The notes under the pieces: generated by a model
What the model was told of the DNA's origin: nothing
The model's input: only the letters and a program-made list of their open reading frames with translations
Databases searched by the model: none
In this document: piece by piece, positions 8,860-17,724 of the stretch
Position numbering within the stretch: the stretch's first letter is position 1
How the letters are laid out: every line of letters starts with the position of its first letter
Made by a program: the position numbers and the translations under genes
From: Anaerocolumna chitinilytica
Lineage (GTDB): Bacteria > Bacillota > Clostridia > Lachnospirales > Lachnospiraceae
Assembly (NCBI RefSeq): GCF_014218355.1
Contig: NZ_AP023368.1
Location: forward strand, 3,969,501 to 4,033,500
Direction: 5' to 3'
DNA: 64,000 nt

Positions 8860-9115
8860 ATAAAAAAACTTCTGTCACAGTATATTACAATAGTAATTTT
8901 ACTGGGACAAAAGTTTATTGACTTCTGCGGTACCACCCGGTTTGGCGTAAACGCCCACTCATATTTCATATACTGATAATATATGCTTCGTTGATAACGG
9001 ATGAAGCTCCCGTCGGGCATTACTTGGGATATCCCTTTCCTCCCGAACCTATAAGTCCATTCATACAGAATCTGCTGCTGTCTCACACCTTACGACAGCT
9101 CTCTGAAAGCAAATT
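8860..9115 (-). promoter_or_regulatory. T-box riboswitch, tryptophan specific
   Basis: On the minus strand the conserved T-box GGGTGGTACCGCAG lies at 8926-8939. The stem I start AGAGAGCTGTCG lies near 9100, and the specifier region reads GAATGGAC with codon UGG at 9057-9059. The terminator arms are AAACTTTTGTCCCAG and CTGTGACAGAAGTTTTTTT at about 8861-8918. Readthrough requires uncharged tRNA-Trp pairing with the T-box. Confidence 0.95.
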
Positions 9116-9163
9116 ATTCTGATTACTATTCTTAATCATCGGCATTTTTTCTTTACTGCTTTT

Positions 9164-9192
9164 AGTATATCCATTTGGCAGTTATAAGTCAA
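9164..9192 (-). promoter_or_regulatory. Promoter of the T-box/trpS transcript
   Basis: Minus-strand TTGACT (9187-9192) and TATACT (9164-9169) are separated by 17 nt, about 50 nt before T-box stem I. Confidence 0.8.
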
Positions 9193-9256
9193 CTATAAAA
9201 TCAAGGCTGTAACAGACCTAAAGCTCTGTTCCGCCACGAAATAAAGAATGTGCGAT

Positions 9257-9874
9257 TTAGAATTCCAGCAACTGTGCAAAACTGTCAATTGCTCTCTCAT
9301 AACCTTCTACATCACCAAAGCCATATCTGGCAAATATAAACGGAACACCTGCTTTTGTAGCAGCTTTAAAGTCCGCCGCCGTATCACCTAAGTAAACAGG
9401 GTTCTGTAAAGAATTTCTTGCAATGACACTTTTTATGTTTTCAGCTTTTAATTCTCCGCTTCTGCCCGGATACTCAAAATCTGTAAACACATCCCAAAGC
9501 TGATGGGCATTTAAGAAACATTGTATATAACCTTCTTCGCAATTACTTACAATAAAGAGCTTATATTTTTTCTTTAATTCCTGTAGTGTTTCTATTAATC
9601 CAGGATAGAGGATTCCTCCGTCCTTTTCCAGATAAGGGCATTGTTTTATTACTGCTTCTCTCATAATAGCAATTGCGGTTTCACTATCTAGGCTCGGTAA
9701 AAGCTTGACTGCTATTTCTTCTAAAGGCAGCCCATAGAGAGCTTTTAATTTATCTGCTGTAATAACATCCTTCATTTCCGGGTATTTCTTTGCTTCTTCC
9801 TTCCAAACTGCAGCTGCTCCATCTGTTGCATCCCACAATGTACCATCTAAATCAAATATAATACTGTCCCACAT
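9257..9874 (-). CDS. HAD-superfamily phosphatase (phosphoglycolate phosphatase-like)
   Basis: The 205-residue cytoplasmic protein has all HAD motifs: DLDGTLWD at residues 8-15 (nucleophile and acid Asp), the motif II Ser in FIVSNCEEGY, a motif III Lys, and GDTAADFKAA as motif IV. The cap inserted after motif I is helical, as in subclass IA. Such enzymes hydrolyse small sugar or glycolate phosphates, and the substrate cannot be read from sequence. AGGAGG precedes the ATG. It stands alone between luxS (divergent) and the trpS leader. Confidence 0.85.
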   Translation of the reverse strand: MWDSIIFDLDGTLWDATDGAAAVWKEEAKKYPEMKDVITADKLKALYGLPLEEIAVKLLPSLDSETAIAIMREAVIKQCPYLEKDGGILYPGLIETLQELKKKYKLFIVSNCEEGYIQCFLNAHQLWDVFTDFEYPGRSGELKAENIKSVIARNSLQNPVYLGDTAADFKAATKAGVPFIFARYGFGDVEGYERAIDSFAQLLEF

Positions 9875-10031
9875 AATGTCCTCCTGGTATTAATCCTTCG
9901 CGTGTTTTGCCAAATTCTATTCTTATATATCTCCAAATATTTATACCTTTATTTCATTACTTGAATTATAAACAAGTTTAGGAATCTTTTCAACCCGGAA
10001 AACATAACTTCCATCATCTTTACATCTGTGC

Positions 10032-10037
10032 TATAAT
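10032..10037 (+). promoter_or_regulatory. Possible -10 box of luxS
   Basis: TATAAT lies about 90 nt upstream of luxS. The matching -35 position (TTCCAT at 10009-10014) is a poor match, so the promoter is tentative. Confidence 0.35.
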
Positions 10038-10127
10038 ATCCATGAAAAACAAACTCATTTTAATTATGTATTCAATCATATTATTTAAAATATTAATTCA
10101 AATTAGAGATTGACGAAAGGAGAGATT

Positions 10128-10607
10128 ATGGAACAGATTGCAAGCTTTACAATAGATCATTTACAGCTGCTGCCGGGTATTTATGTCTCAAGAAAGGATA
10201 AGGCAGGTGCTGAAACACTTACCACCTTCGACCTTCGCATGACAAGGCCGAACTTTGAACCGGTCATGAATACTGCGGAAGTACACACAATAGAGCATCT
10301 TGGTGCTACTTTTTTAAGAAACCATCCTGATTTTGCTGACAAAACAATTTATTTCGGACCTATGGGCTGCCGTACCGGATTCTATCTCATACTGGCCGGT
10401 GATTACAAATCAGACGATATTGTTCCGCTCATCACCGAAATGTACGAATTTATTCGGGATTTTACCGGCGAAGTACCCGGGGCTGCCGCTATTAACTGTG
10501 GAAATTACTTGGATATGAACCTGCCAATGGCTAAATATCTGGCAGATAAATATCTTCGTGAAATTCTTTATGTTATCGATGAAAAGCATTTGAACTATCC
10601 AATCTAA
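10128..10607 (+). CDS. luxS: S-ribosylhomocysteine lyase
   Basis: The 159-residue enzyme cleaves S-ribosylhomocysteine to homocysteine and the AI-2 precursor DPD. The metal site HTIEH is at residues 53-57, the third ligand Cys124 lies in NCGNY, and the catalytic Cys81 lies in GPMGCRTGFY. I start at MEQIASF because AAAGGAG lies 8-9 nt upstream; a frame start 18 nt earlier has no ribosome site. It is monocistronic, with its own terminator at 10642. It recycles methyl-cycle products; use of AI-2 as a signal here is unknown. Confidence 0.97.
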   Translation: MEQIASFTIDHLQLLPGIYVSRKDKAGAETLTTFDLRMTRPNFEPVMNTAEVHTIEHLGATFLRNHPDFADKTIYFGPMGCRTGFYLILAGDYKSDDIVPLITEMYEFIRDFTGEVPGAAAINCGNYLDMNLPMAKYLADKYLREILYVIDEKHLNYPI

Positions 10608-10641
10608 TATCGATTATATATCTACTTTATTTAATTCTGAC

Positions 10642-10687
10642 AGACGGTACTCTTGAGCATTTTATATTCAACGGTACCGTCTTTTTC
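10642..10687 (+). terminator. luxS terminator
   Basis: GACGGTAC (10643-10650) pairs with GTACCGTC (10674-10681), followed by TTTTT. Confidence 0.8.
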
Positions 10688-10766
10688 TAATGGCTTGTCA
10701 CTCCAATAGGTTATATTTTTCCCTTCCTTGAATATAGTATAATGATAAATCAGAAAGGTAGCAGCC

Positions 10767-11633
10767 ATGGACAGTTACGGTTTTCCAAATCCCCTTGATA
10801 AGGAGAATACGGAAGCTAATATACACAATCCAGACACGACCGAGTCAACTCCCCCCCTTAACAATGGGAATACGGAAAATAACAGCGGAAATTTTGGTAC
10901 CGGTAATTTTAACAATGGGTATTCCTATGGATATCCCTACGATGCCACAATAACCAGCGATTACGGATACAGCTATAGCGCAGAGGACTTAGGCAGCTCT
11001 GATTACTCCTTTGACGCGAATACAGAAGGTGCAGAATATGAAAATCCCGGCTCCAGCTATTACGAGTATTCGGACAGTGAGAAGCAAGGGACTGGTTCTA
11101 CTACATCCGAAAGCCCTGATGGTTCAGAGGAGCCCTCTTCTGAAGATGGCTTTAAACATATGGTTGATATCATGAAGGCTGCACTTCCGCATCTAGACAG
11201 CGGTACACAGGAATCTGCCAACTTAATTATCAGAGCTTCCGAACTTATGGAGTCTCTTCGCACAGTCAGAACTCAAGATCGTGTATCTACTTTTAGCTTA
11301 CATAGACAAAACATTGACATAGAAGCCCTTTTAAACAGTATCCGTACTGTTTGTTATGCCAGAGAACGCCAGCTTATAGATAACGTACTAAATTTCCTGC
11401 GTATGAAAAATATGTTTGACACCTATTCGACTTTATCAAGCATGATGTCCTCTTCGTCAGACAATACAGGTGCAAAAGAGGAACAGAGTCAAAGCACTGA
11501 GAACTCAGGAGGCGGTAACGGTTTCGGCATGAACTCGAATATGATGGATATTCTTTCTACAATGCTAAGTCCAGAACAAAAAAGCACATTTGATAACATG
11601 TCCATGATGCTTAACATGATGCAACAGCAATAA
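10767..11633 (+). CDS. Unrecognised protein with low-complexity N terminus and Met-rich C terminus
   Basis: I do not recognise this 288-residue protein. Residues 1-130 are low complexity, rich in Ser, Gly, Asn, Tyr and Glu (for example NNGYSYGYPYD). Residues about 130-225 are predicted helical (DGFKHMVDIMKAALPHLDSG ... TVCYARERQLIDNVLNFLRM) and look folded. The tail is Gly/Ser-rich and ends in the Met-rich ILSTMLSPEQKSTFDNM... stretch. There is no signal peptide or membrane segment. AAAGG precedes the ATG. A second unknown gene follows after 21 nt and shares the terminator, so they form a two-gene operon. The helical core plus disordered head suggests a coat, scaffold or assembly role, but this is a guess. 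Confidence 0.7.
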   Translation: MDSYGFPNPLDKENTEANIHNPDTTESTPPLNNGNTENNSGNFGTGNFNNGYSYGYPYDATITSDYGYSYSAEDLGSSDYSFDANTEGAEYENPGSSYYEYSDSEKQGTGSTTSESPDGSEEPSSEDGFKHMVDIMKAALPHLDSGTQESANLIIRASELMESLRTVRTQDRVSTFSLHRQNIDIEALLNSIRTVCYARERQLIDNVLNFLRMKNMFDTYSTLSSMMSSSSDNTGAKEEQSQSTENSGGGNGFGMNSNMMDILSTMLSPEQKSTFDNMSMMLNMMQQQ

Positions 11634-11654
11634 TCATATAATTTGGAGGTCGCT

Positions 11655-11930
11655 ATGAATAATAACTCTTGGATGAATCACCCGGCAATGAAGAATATTG
11701 ACGCCAGAAAGCTTACGATTCTTATGGAACTGGCAAACGAAGCGGAGGGAAAAGCGCCTGATAAAGCCCTGCCCCTTCTGGTAAAGGCGAATGCAAAATT
11801 AAAGGCGATGAATCTGACTTTTACAAAAGAAGAAAATGATTTACTGATAGATATTTTAACCAAAGACATGTCTGCTGCAGATAAACAAAAGGTAGAAATG
11901 ATTCGGAAGATGTCAAAATCCATGAAGTAA
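11655..11930 (+). CDS. Unrecognised small helical protein, partner of the preceding gene
   Basis: The 91-residue, Lys/Met-rich, probably all-helical protein has no recognised domain. The start is the ATG of MNNNSWMNHPAMKN, with GGAGG 5 nt upstream; a TTG 12 nt earlier is less likely. Its C-terminal ILTKDMSAADKQKVEMIRKM resembles the ILSTMLSPEQK... end of the preceding protein, so the two may share a helical hairpin. It is cotranscribed with that gene, and a strong nested terminator follows. Confidence 0.7.
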   Translation: MNNNSWMNHPAMKNIDARKLTILMELANEAEGKAPDKALPLLVKANAKLKAMNLTFTKEENDLLIDILTKDMSAADKQKVEMIRKMSKSMK

Positions 11931-11939
11931 GTAATATTA

Positions 11940-12030
11940 AAAGGGCTGCTCGTTTTGAAACTCCCCTCAATGGTTAGACCAAAGATCTAACCATTGGGCA
12001 ATCGGTTCAAATCGAGCAGCCCTTTTACTT
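11940..12030 (+). terminator. Nested double-stem terminator
   Basis: AAAGGGCTGCTCG (11940-11952) pairs perfectly with CGAGCAGCCCTTT (12013-12025). Inside it CAATGGTTAGA (11968-11978) pairs with TCTAACCATTG (11986-11996). It ends in TTTTACTTT and separates convergent genes. Confidence 0.75.
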
Positions 12031-12055
12031 TAATAATCTATCTTTAAATTGTGCC

Positions 12056-13645
12056 TTAATTCCCGGAAGCCTGATTGCTGTCAGTTGATTGTACCATAGC
12101 TTCAGACGCCAGCGTATAATAACAGGTTACCGATACCTCTTTGCCGTCCGGCTCTGTGATGGTATACGTTATCTCATAGTTCTTATTATCATCGGTCTGT
12201 ATACTTACTGTGATAGGTCCTGTGTATCCTGTATTATCACTGTTAAAAGCTTGAATACCGGTAAGTGCCATTGTATCATCAATAGTCGTATCCCCGGGAA
12301 TATCAGTACGGTTACTAATGCCTTCCATACGCACACCATCAAAATACGTATACTGAACGGTTTCTTTTGTAATATTTCCTACTTTATCTGCTACTTCATA
12401 ATGTACCAGATAAGCATAGTCCTCTTTGGGTTCTACTGTTATCTTCACATCAGACGGAGTTAATTCTGTAAAATCATCTCCTACGGTTATTCCTTCTCTT
12501 GCCAATTTAAGTATTGCTGTCTGACCGGCAGCCAGCTGTTCCTTGGTGATGTTCTTAAATGTCATACCATCTAAAATCGGAGGAGCAGAATCTATATAAA
12601 CGGTAGCAGAAGCCTTTCCAGTCTTGTTATTTTCAGCTTTAATACTGTAATTGATTCTATACTCACTGTCACCGGCTTTATTAATAGTCACCTTAATGTC
12701 TTTGCTGGCAAGTTTTTTTACAGAAAGATAAGCGGATACCCCTTTTAAGGCATAAGTCTTGTTCACTACCGTATCTTTACCAATTACATGGTCTGCCACT
12801 CCCTTAATTACCGGTGCAGCCTTACAAGGTTTTACTGTATAAAGTACTGTTTTGCTTATCTTTTTACCCAGTGAATCACTTACTGTATAAGTAACCTTAT
12901 AATTACCCGCAGTGAAACTGTCCACCTTTCCTTCCGCTTTAATGCTTCCCGATATATCGACACCTGTGGTAGATACAGCCTTTACACCGTCATATAGATT
13001 AACCTTAGAACCCCACTCTACTGTCTTTTTTTCAGCAACATTAATAGCGGGAGCCTTTTTCGTGTATGGATTTCTTGGATCTGGGTCAGTTGGGTCCCAG
13101 CCTGAACCGGAAGCAAGTTTTATTGCTGTCGGTTTTCCTAGAGGTCCCGGCTCTTTTCCATTGTATATCTCTACCGTAGTACCAAGAGGGCAGTTATCAT
13201 AAATCCACTTGGCATCCTCTACTGCCAGTCTGACACAACCGTGGGATGCTGTAGTACCAAGCTTATTATACTGGGCAGCGGATAAGGTGGAAGCATCCAT
13301 CTCATAATACCATACGGAATGGAATAATATACCTCGTACAATTCTGGTGGAATATTGCCCCCAAACATCGCCCATCAATAGTTTCCAGCGGTATTTTGCC
13401 GGTGTTTTAAAAACACCCAGGGGGGTATCGGCTCCTACAGAACACACCATGGCTCTTACCGGTACCGTATAATTACCATTCTTATCTTTTTCGTATACGG
13501 TAACACAGTTCTGTTGCTTGTTTACTTTAATATAATATGTCTTGTTATCATTTGCTTGTGTTTTAATCGGAGAAAAAAAACTTATCATCAGTGCTGCAAT
13601 GCTTAAGATCATAATCTTTCGTATTGTTTGTTTTGAATGTGTCAT
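12056..13645 (-). CDS. Secreted L,D-transpeptidase (YkuD) with Ig-like repeats
   Basis: The 529-residue exported protein has a signal peptide (residues 1-32, cut after a TQA site). The YkuD catalytic domain covers about 35-165, with His109 and the SHGCVRL motif holding nucleophile Cys137. The remaining 350 residues look like tandem bacterial Ig-like modules, judging by recurring YTVSD, YTITE and VSVTCYYT edge strands. YkuD enzymes form 3-3 peptidoglycan cross-links or attach proteins. The Ig-like modules probably extend the protein through the wall. AAGGAG precedes the ATG. It stands alone and is convergent with the preceding operon. No LPXTG or membrane anchor is visible at the C terminus. 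Confidence 0.9.
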   Translation of the reverse strand: MTHSKQTIRKIMILSIAALMISFFSPIKTQANDNKTYYIKVNKQQNCVTVYEKDKNGNYTVPVRAMVCSVGADTPLGVFKTPAKYRWKLLMGDVWGQYSTRIVRGILFHSVWYYEMDASTLSAAQYNKLGTTASHGCVRLAVEDAKWIYDNCPLGTTVEIYNGKEPGPLGKPTAIKLASGSGWDPTDPDPRNPYTKKAPAINVAEKKTVEWGSKVNLYDGVKAVSTTGVDISGSIKAEGKVDSFTAGNYKVTYTVSDSLGKKISKTVLYTVKPCKAAPVIKGVADHVIGKDTVVNKTYALKGVSAYLSVKKLASKDIKVTINKAGDSEYRINYSIKAENNKTGKASATVYIDSAPPILDGMTFKNITKEQLAAGQTAILKLAREGITVGDDFTELTPSDVKITVEPKEDYAYLVHYEVADKVGNITKETVQYTYFDGVRMEGISNRTDIPGDTTIDDTMALTGIQAFNSDNTGYTGPITVSIQTDDNKNYEITYTITEPDGKEVSVTCYYTLASEAMVQSTDSNQASGN

Positions 13646-13752
13646 TGATTACTCCTTACAGCTTCGTAATATCCATATTTTGTCTTGCTTTTCAGTACTG
13701 TAACCATAAGCATTTTTTGTGTTAATCTTATGGCAAAACTATTTCAAAACTA

Positions 13753-15519
13753 TTAAGATGTGAACTGGGAATGGTATAGCCTATAGTAGAAACCTTTTTT
13801 GGCGAGCAGTTCTTTGTGATTCCCCTGTTCCACAATATTTCCCTTCTCCAAAACCAGGATTATGTCTGCTTCCCTAATGGTCGACAGCCTGTGTGCGATA
13901 ACAAAGCTGGTTCTTCCTTCCATCATCTTTAAGAAGGCTTCCTGTATCTTTATTTCAGTTCTGGTATCGATGCTGCTGGTGGCTTCATCCAATATCAGCA
14001 TAGGCGGATCCATAATTAAGACTCTAGCTATGGTTAAGAGCTGTTTCTGCCCTTGGGAAAGATTCCTGCCATCCTCTTCAATGATTGTATCATAACCATT
14101 AGGAAGTCTCATAATAAACCCATGGGCTTTCACTGCCTTGGCAGCTTCTATTACTTTTTCTCTGTCAGCTCCTTCTTTACCGTAGGCGATATTCTCCGCT
14201 ACAGTTCCTCTGATAAGCCAACTCTCCTGGAGTACCATTCCGATACTTTGCCGAAGTTCATCTTTCTTTATATAATGGATGTCCTTCTCATCAATGAATA
14301 TATGCCCTTTATCCAGCTCATAGAATCTCATCAGCAAATTAACCAGAGTAGTTTTTCCAGAGCCCGTAGGGCCAACAATTGCAACCATACTTCCTCTATT
14401 AACCTTTAAGTTAAAGTTCTCTATTAACGGAACCTGACTTTTATAGGAAAAGCTGACTTCTTTAAATTCCACATTTCCCTGACAATTACTTAACTCTTCA
14501 TAGGGCTCTAACGCAGATATTTCTTCCTCTTCCTCCAAAAGTGCAAAGATTCTTTCCGCTGATGCAAAGGCTGACTGAATCTGTGTAGTTACTGCCGTAA
14601 TCTCATTTATTGGCTTAGCAAACAGATTAGAGTAGGTTAAGAAACTAGCTATGTTTCCGATGGATAATCTCCCTGACAGACATAGAAGAGCTCCCATTAC
14701 GGTAACCAGTACATAGGCAATATTATTGATAAATCTTGTGGTAGGATTCGTCAGGGATGAATACCACTGGGCTTTCTGACCTGCATGGTAAAGCTTCTGA
14801 TTCTGCTCTTTAAAATGAGCTGCTACCTTCTCTTCCTGACCAAAAGCCATCACAAGCTTCTGATTTTCAATCATCTCTTCCGCATAACCATTCAATTCTC
14901 CTGTTAAACTTGACTGCATACGAAACATTACCTTGGAGTGTTTTGCAATAAATGAAGCTAAAAAGAAGCATAAAGGTGTTACGATTATTACGCCTAAGGT
15001 TATAAGCGGGCTTATAGTCAGCATAAATATAAAACTACCACCGATGATAACGATCGAAGACATAATCTGCGTAATCCCCTGAAATAATCCATCGGATACC
15101 GCATCCATATCATTCGTAAGCCTACTGATAACATCCCCATGGGAATGTCTGTCAAAATAAGAAACAGGTAATTTATTTAATTTCAGAAAAGCATCCTTTC
15201 TAAGTTCCCGTACGGTATAATTGGCAGCTTTGTTGCTGAACACTGACATAAGCCATTGAAACAAGCTGCTTACAGTATAGAGTAACAGCATCATAAGAAG
15301 GATATTCCTTAATGTCTTAAATTCAACACTGCCCTCCCCCACAAGTGTATCAATAGCCTTTCCCATAAGCAAAGGAGTAAATACTGACATGGTATTGCCA
15401 AGAATAGAAAAAAGGAAGGCAATAAGAAGCAGCATTTTATTCTTTCCAACATACGTCCATATTCTTTTTCCAGTTGATTGTTTTGTTAACTTTATCCTAT
15501 TACTTTCCACTGCTGCCAC
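13753..15519 (-). CDS. ABC exporter half-transporter with canonical ATPase site
   Basis: The 588-residue half-transporter has six membrane helices (about 1-320) and a C-terminal nucleotide-binding domain. The ATPase is canonical: Walker A GPTGSGKTT, Walker B LILDEAT with catalytic Glu, and the switch His in IAHRLST. The signature is the variant LSQGQKQ. It begins at a GTG with GGGG about 6 nt upstream and overlaps the partner gene by 20 nt. With the partner it should form a heterodimeric exporter like BmrCD, TM287/288 or TmrAB. The substrate is unknown (drugs, lipids or peptides). Confidence 0.9.
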   Translation of the reverse strand: MAAVESNRIKLTKQSTGKRIWTYVGKNKMLLLIAFLFSILGNTMSVFTPLLMGKAIDTLVGEGSVEFKTLRNILLMMLLLYTVSSLFQWLMSVFSNKAANYTVRELRKDAFLKLNKLPVSYFDRHSHGDVISRLTNDMDAVSDGLFQGITQIMSSIVIIGGSFIFMLTISPLITLGVIIVTPLCFFLASFIAKHSKVMFRMQSSLTGELNGYAEEMIENQKLVMAFGQEEKVAAHFKEQNQKLYHAGQKAQWYSSLTNPTTRFINNIAYVLVTVMGALLCLSGRLSIGNIASFLTYSNLFAKPINEITAVTTQIQSAFASAERIFALLEEEEEISALEPYEELSNCQGNVEFKEVSFSYKSQVPLIENFNLKVNRGSMVAIVGPTGSGKTTLVNLLMRFYELDKGHIFIDEKDIHYIKKDELRQSIGMVLQESWLIRGTVAENIAYGKEGADREKVIEAAKAVKAHGFIMRLPNGYDTIIEEDGRNLSQGQKQLLTIARVLIMDPPMLILDEATSSIDTRTEIKIQEAFLKMMEGRTSFVIAHRLSTIREADIILVLEKGNIVEQGNHKELLAKKGFYYRLYHSQFTS

Positions 15520-17341
15520 CTACTTCCCCGTTATTCCCCGAAGCTTCCTGAGAGCGGCAAATCTCTGCATAAATCTCACAGTTTTCAAGCAATTCATCAT
15601 GTGTTCCAATACCTGCTATCTCACCTTCATTTAAAACCATTATCTGGTCACAATTCCTAAGGGTGCTTGCCCTTTGTGAGATTAGAAATACCGTCATTCC
15701 TTTTGTCTGCTCCTTCAAGGCTTTTCTTAAGGCAGCATCTGTCGCATAATCAAGAGCATTGAAGCTGTCATCCAATATCAATATTTTAGGTTTCCTTACC
15801 AAAGCCCTGGCGATGGCAAGCCGCTGCCTCTGCCCTCCCGATACATTTACTCCTCCTCTTCTAATAGAGGTATCATATCCTTCCGGCAAGGAATGAATAA
15901 ATTCTGCTGCCTGAGCAATAGCTGCCGCTTCTTTTAATTCCTCCTGGCAAGCATCTTCATAACCCCATCTTAGATTCTCCGCAATGGTTCCGGTTACAAG
16001 CACCGACTTCTGAGGAACCATACCAATGATATTCCTTAAGCTAGTAAGTTCATACTCTTTCACATCTTTTCCAAAGATCTTAACCGAACCGGATAAAGCA
16101 TCATAGAACCGTGGAATCATATTCACTACAGAAGATTTTCCGGAACCTGTACCTCCAATTATTCCAAAAGTTTCTCCTTTCATTACTCGAAAAGAAAGGT
16201 TCGTCAATGCATAATAACCGGTATCCTTTGTGCTTTCGTAATTATGATTACTGTTATGGCTGCCTTGTTGTAAGCCAGACTCTGTTTTATATGCAAAATA
16301 GACTTTATCAAATTCCACTGCAGGTACTTCCGGTATTTCAGTTTCTTTCGGTTCATTCACAATATCGTAAATAAAACCTGCTTCAGGATTAGTTATGCTT
16401 GTACCGGTGCTTAAGACTTCGTTGATTCTCTCTGCACTGGCATAAGCTTTTGTGAAGATAACCACAAGATTTGAGATTACAATCAGTGCTGCCAATATCT
16501 GTGTAACGTAGCCCACGATAGCAATTACTTCTCCGGTTTCCATCACTCCTTTATCCACCCTCAGAGCTCCAACCCAAAGAATAGCTGCTATCGCTATGTT
16601 TAAAATAAGCGTAGTAAGCGGATTTAGCATTGCTGAGATTTTTCCGACTTTTACAGCATTTTCAGCGTAGTCATGATTAATCTTCGTAAACTTCTCCGCT
16701 TCTTTACCGGTTCTGGCAAAAGCACGTATTACCCTTACTCCGCTAAGACTTTCTCTTAAACTTAAGGAGATTTCATCTAATTTTTTTTGAACCTTTCCAT
16801 ATAACGGAATTGACCTTCTCATGGTATGGAGCAGCACTGCAACAAATACCGGAAGAACAAGCAGTAATATCAGGGATAGTTTCACATCCAGCCAAAAAGA
16901 CATAATAAGCCCCCCAATACAAAGAAAAGGTGCCCGAATTACAAGTCTTATGAACATAGCTACAGCAAGCTGCACCTGATTCACATCGTTGGTAATACGA
17001 TTGACTAAGGAGCCGACCCCAAATTTATCCTGTTCCTTTCCCGAATAAGTCCCCATGTGCCGAAAAAGCGTATTTCTAATATCCGTTCCTACTCCCTGTG
17101 ATACAAGTGAAGCGCTGTACTGGCATATTAAGGCACATATCACTCCTACTATGGCTGTTAAAAGCATAATGAATCCCATTTTATATACATAAGCCCGGTC
17201 ACCGTTTTTAATCCCGATATCAATGACCTTGGACATAAAAAAGGGTAGCAAAAGCTCGAGTATTGCCTCCATCAATTTAAAGGCAGGTCCTATTATGAGA
17301 AGTTTTCTATAAGGTTTAAAGAATGTTCCGAGATTTCCCAC
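15500..17341 (-). CDS. ABC exporter half-transporter with degenerate ATPase site
   Basis: The 613-residue half-transporter has six membrane helices followed by an ATPase domain. Walker A GGTGSGKSS and the VSGGQRQR signature are intact, but Walker B reads LILDDSFNALD, with Asp in place of the catalytic Glu, and the switch position reads ISQRAST, with Gln in place of His. This pattern is the hallmark of the non-hydrolysing site in heterodimeric exporters. A stretch of about 25 residues (near residues 355-380, rich in Ser, His, Asn and Tyr) separates the membrane and ATPase domains. It starts at a GTG with AGGAAAGG upstream and is translationally coupled to the canonical partner. Confidence 0.9.
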   Translation of the reverse strand: MGNLGTFFKPYRKLLIIGPAFKLMEAILELLLPFFMSKVIDIGIKNGDRAYVYKMGFIMLLTAIVGVICALICQYSASLVSQGVGTDIRNTLFRHMGTYSGKEQDKFGVGSLVNRITNDVNQVQLAVAMFIRLVIRAPFLCIGGLIMSFWLDVKLSLILLLVLPVFVAVLLHTMRRSIPLYGKVQKKLDEISLSLRESLSGVRVIRAFARTGKEAEKFTKINHDYAENAVKVGKISAMLNPLTTLILNIAIAAILWVGALRVDKGVMETGEVIAIVGYVTQILAALIVISNLVVIFTKAYASAERINEVLSTGTSITNPEAGFIYDIVNEPKETEIPEVPAVEFDKVYFAYKTESGLQQGSHNSNHNYESTKDTGYYALTNLSFRVMKGETFGIIGGTGSGKSSVVNMIPRFYDALSGSVKIFGKDVKEYELTSLRNIIGMVPQKSVLVTGTIAENLRWGYEDACQEELKEAAAIAQAAEFIHSLPEGYDTSIRRGGVNVSGGQRQRLAIARALVRKPKILILDDSFNALDYATDAALRKALKEQTKGMTVFLISQRASTLRNCDQIMVLNEGEIAGIGTHDELLENCEIYAEICRSQEASGNNGEVGGSSGK

Positions 17342-17443
17342 AAAATTTTTTCCTTTCCTGTAAAATCTGGATATTGATCTATCCTAAAAAGACACGTTCT
17401 AAATTATACCATTGTTTCAGATAGATGTTAATAGTAATTGTAA

Positions 17444-17588
17444 TGAAATCAACAAAAACGGGGATTGCAAAGTCTATGGGAACGGACGATGACCGGAGGA
17501 TTGGCGTTGGACTTTATTGCTCAAGAACCTTTATTCCACAAAAGCGCCAATCCTCCGGTCATCTGTGTTCTTATATATTTTGATTTCA
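17444..17588 (+). repeat. Long hairpin element, copy 1 of a two-copy family
   Basis: A perfect 19-bp stem pairs 17488-17506 with 17545-17563 (GATGACCGGAGGATTGGCG and its complement) around a 38-nt loop. Below it lies an asymmetric internal loop, GGAC (17484-17487) opposite TGT (17564-17566). Then TATGGGAAC pairs with GTTCTTATA, using two G-U pairs if read on the plus strand. An outermost 9-bp repeat is TGAAATCAA (17444-17452) / TTGATTTCA (17580-17588). It lies between divergent genes. The same base and internal loop recur at 52822-53081. Confidence 0.7.
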
Positions 17589-17639
17589 CGCGTTTGCCTT
17601 GTATTGAAATAAAAAGGAAGAGCTCATCATATAATTAAT

Positions 17640-17667
17640 TTGACACTAGTGGGAGCTAGTATATAGA
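17640..17667 (+). promoter_or_regulatory. Candidate promoter of the Ca2+-ATPase gene
   Basis: TTGACA (17640-17645) and TATAGA (17662-17667) are separated by 16 nt. The spacer holds a small inverted repeat, ACTAG (17645-17649) / CTAGT (17656-17660), that could be an operator. Confidence 0.55.
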
Positions 17668-17724
17668 AAGAATGAAAGGAGCACAATCCCCTAGAAGAAA
17701 CGGGATATGCAATAGGTGTGATAC

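Noticed and set aside
8817..9086. A minus-strand open frame upstream of trpS
   Set aside because: It lies entirely inside the T-box leader, whose conserved RNA elements explain the sequence.
12089..12463. A plus-strand frame inside the L,D-transpeptidase gene
   Set aside because: Cys/Tyr/Ile-rich antisense translation; no start signals.
17444..17588. Integron attC site
   Set aside because: The GAAC/GTTC arms superficially resemble attC R boxes, but no integrase, no cassette array and no matching L boxes are present.
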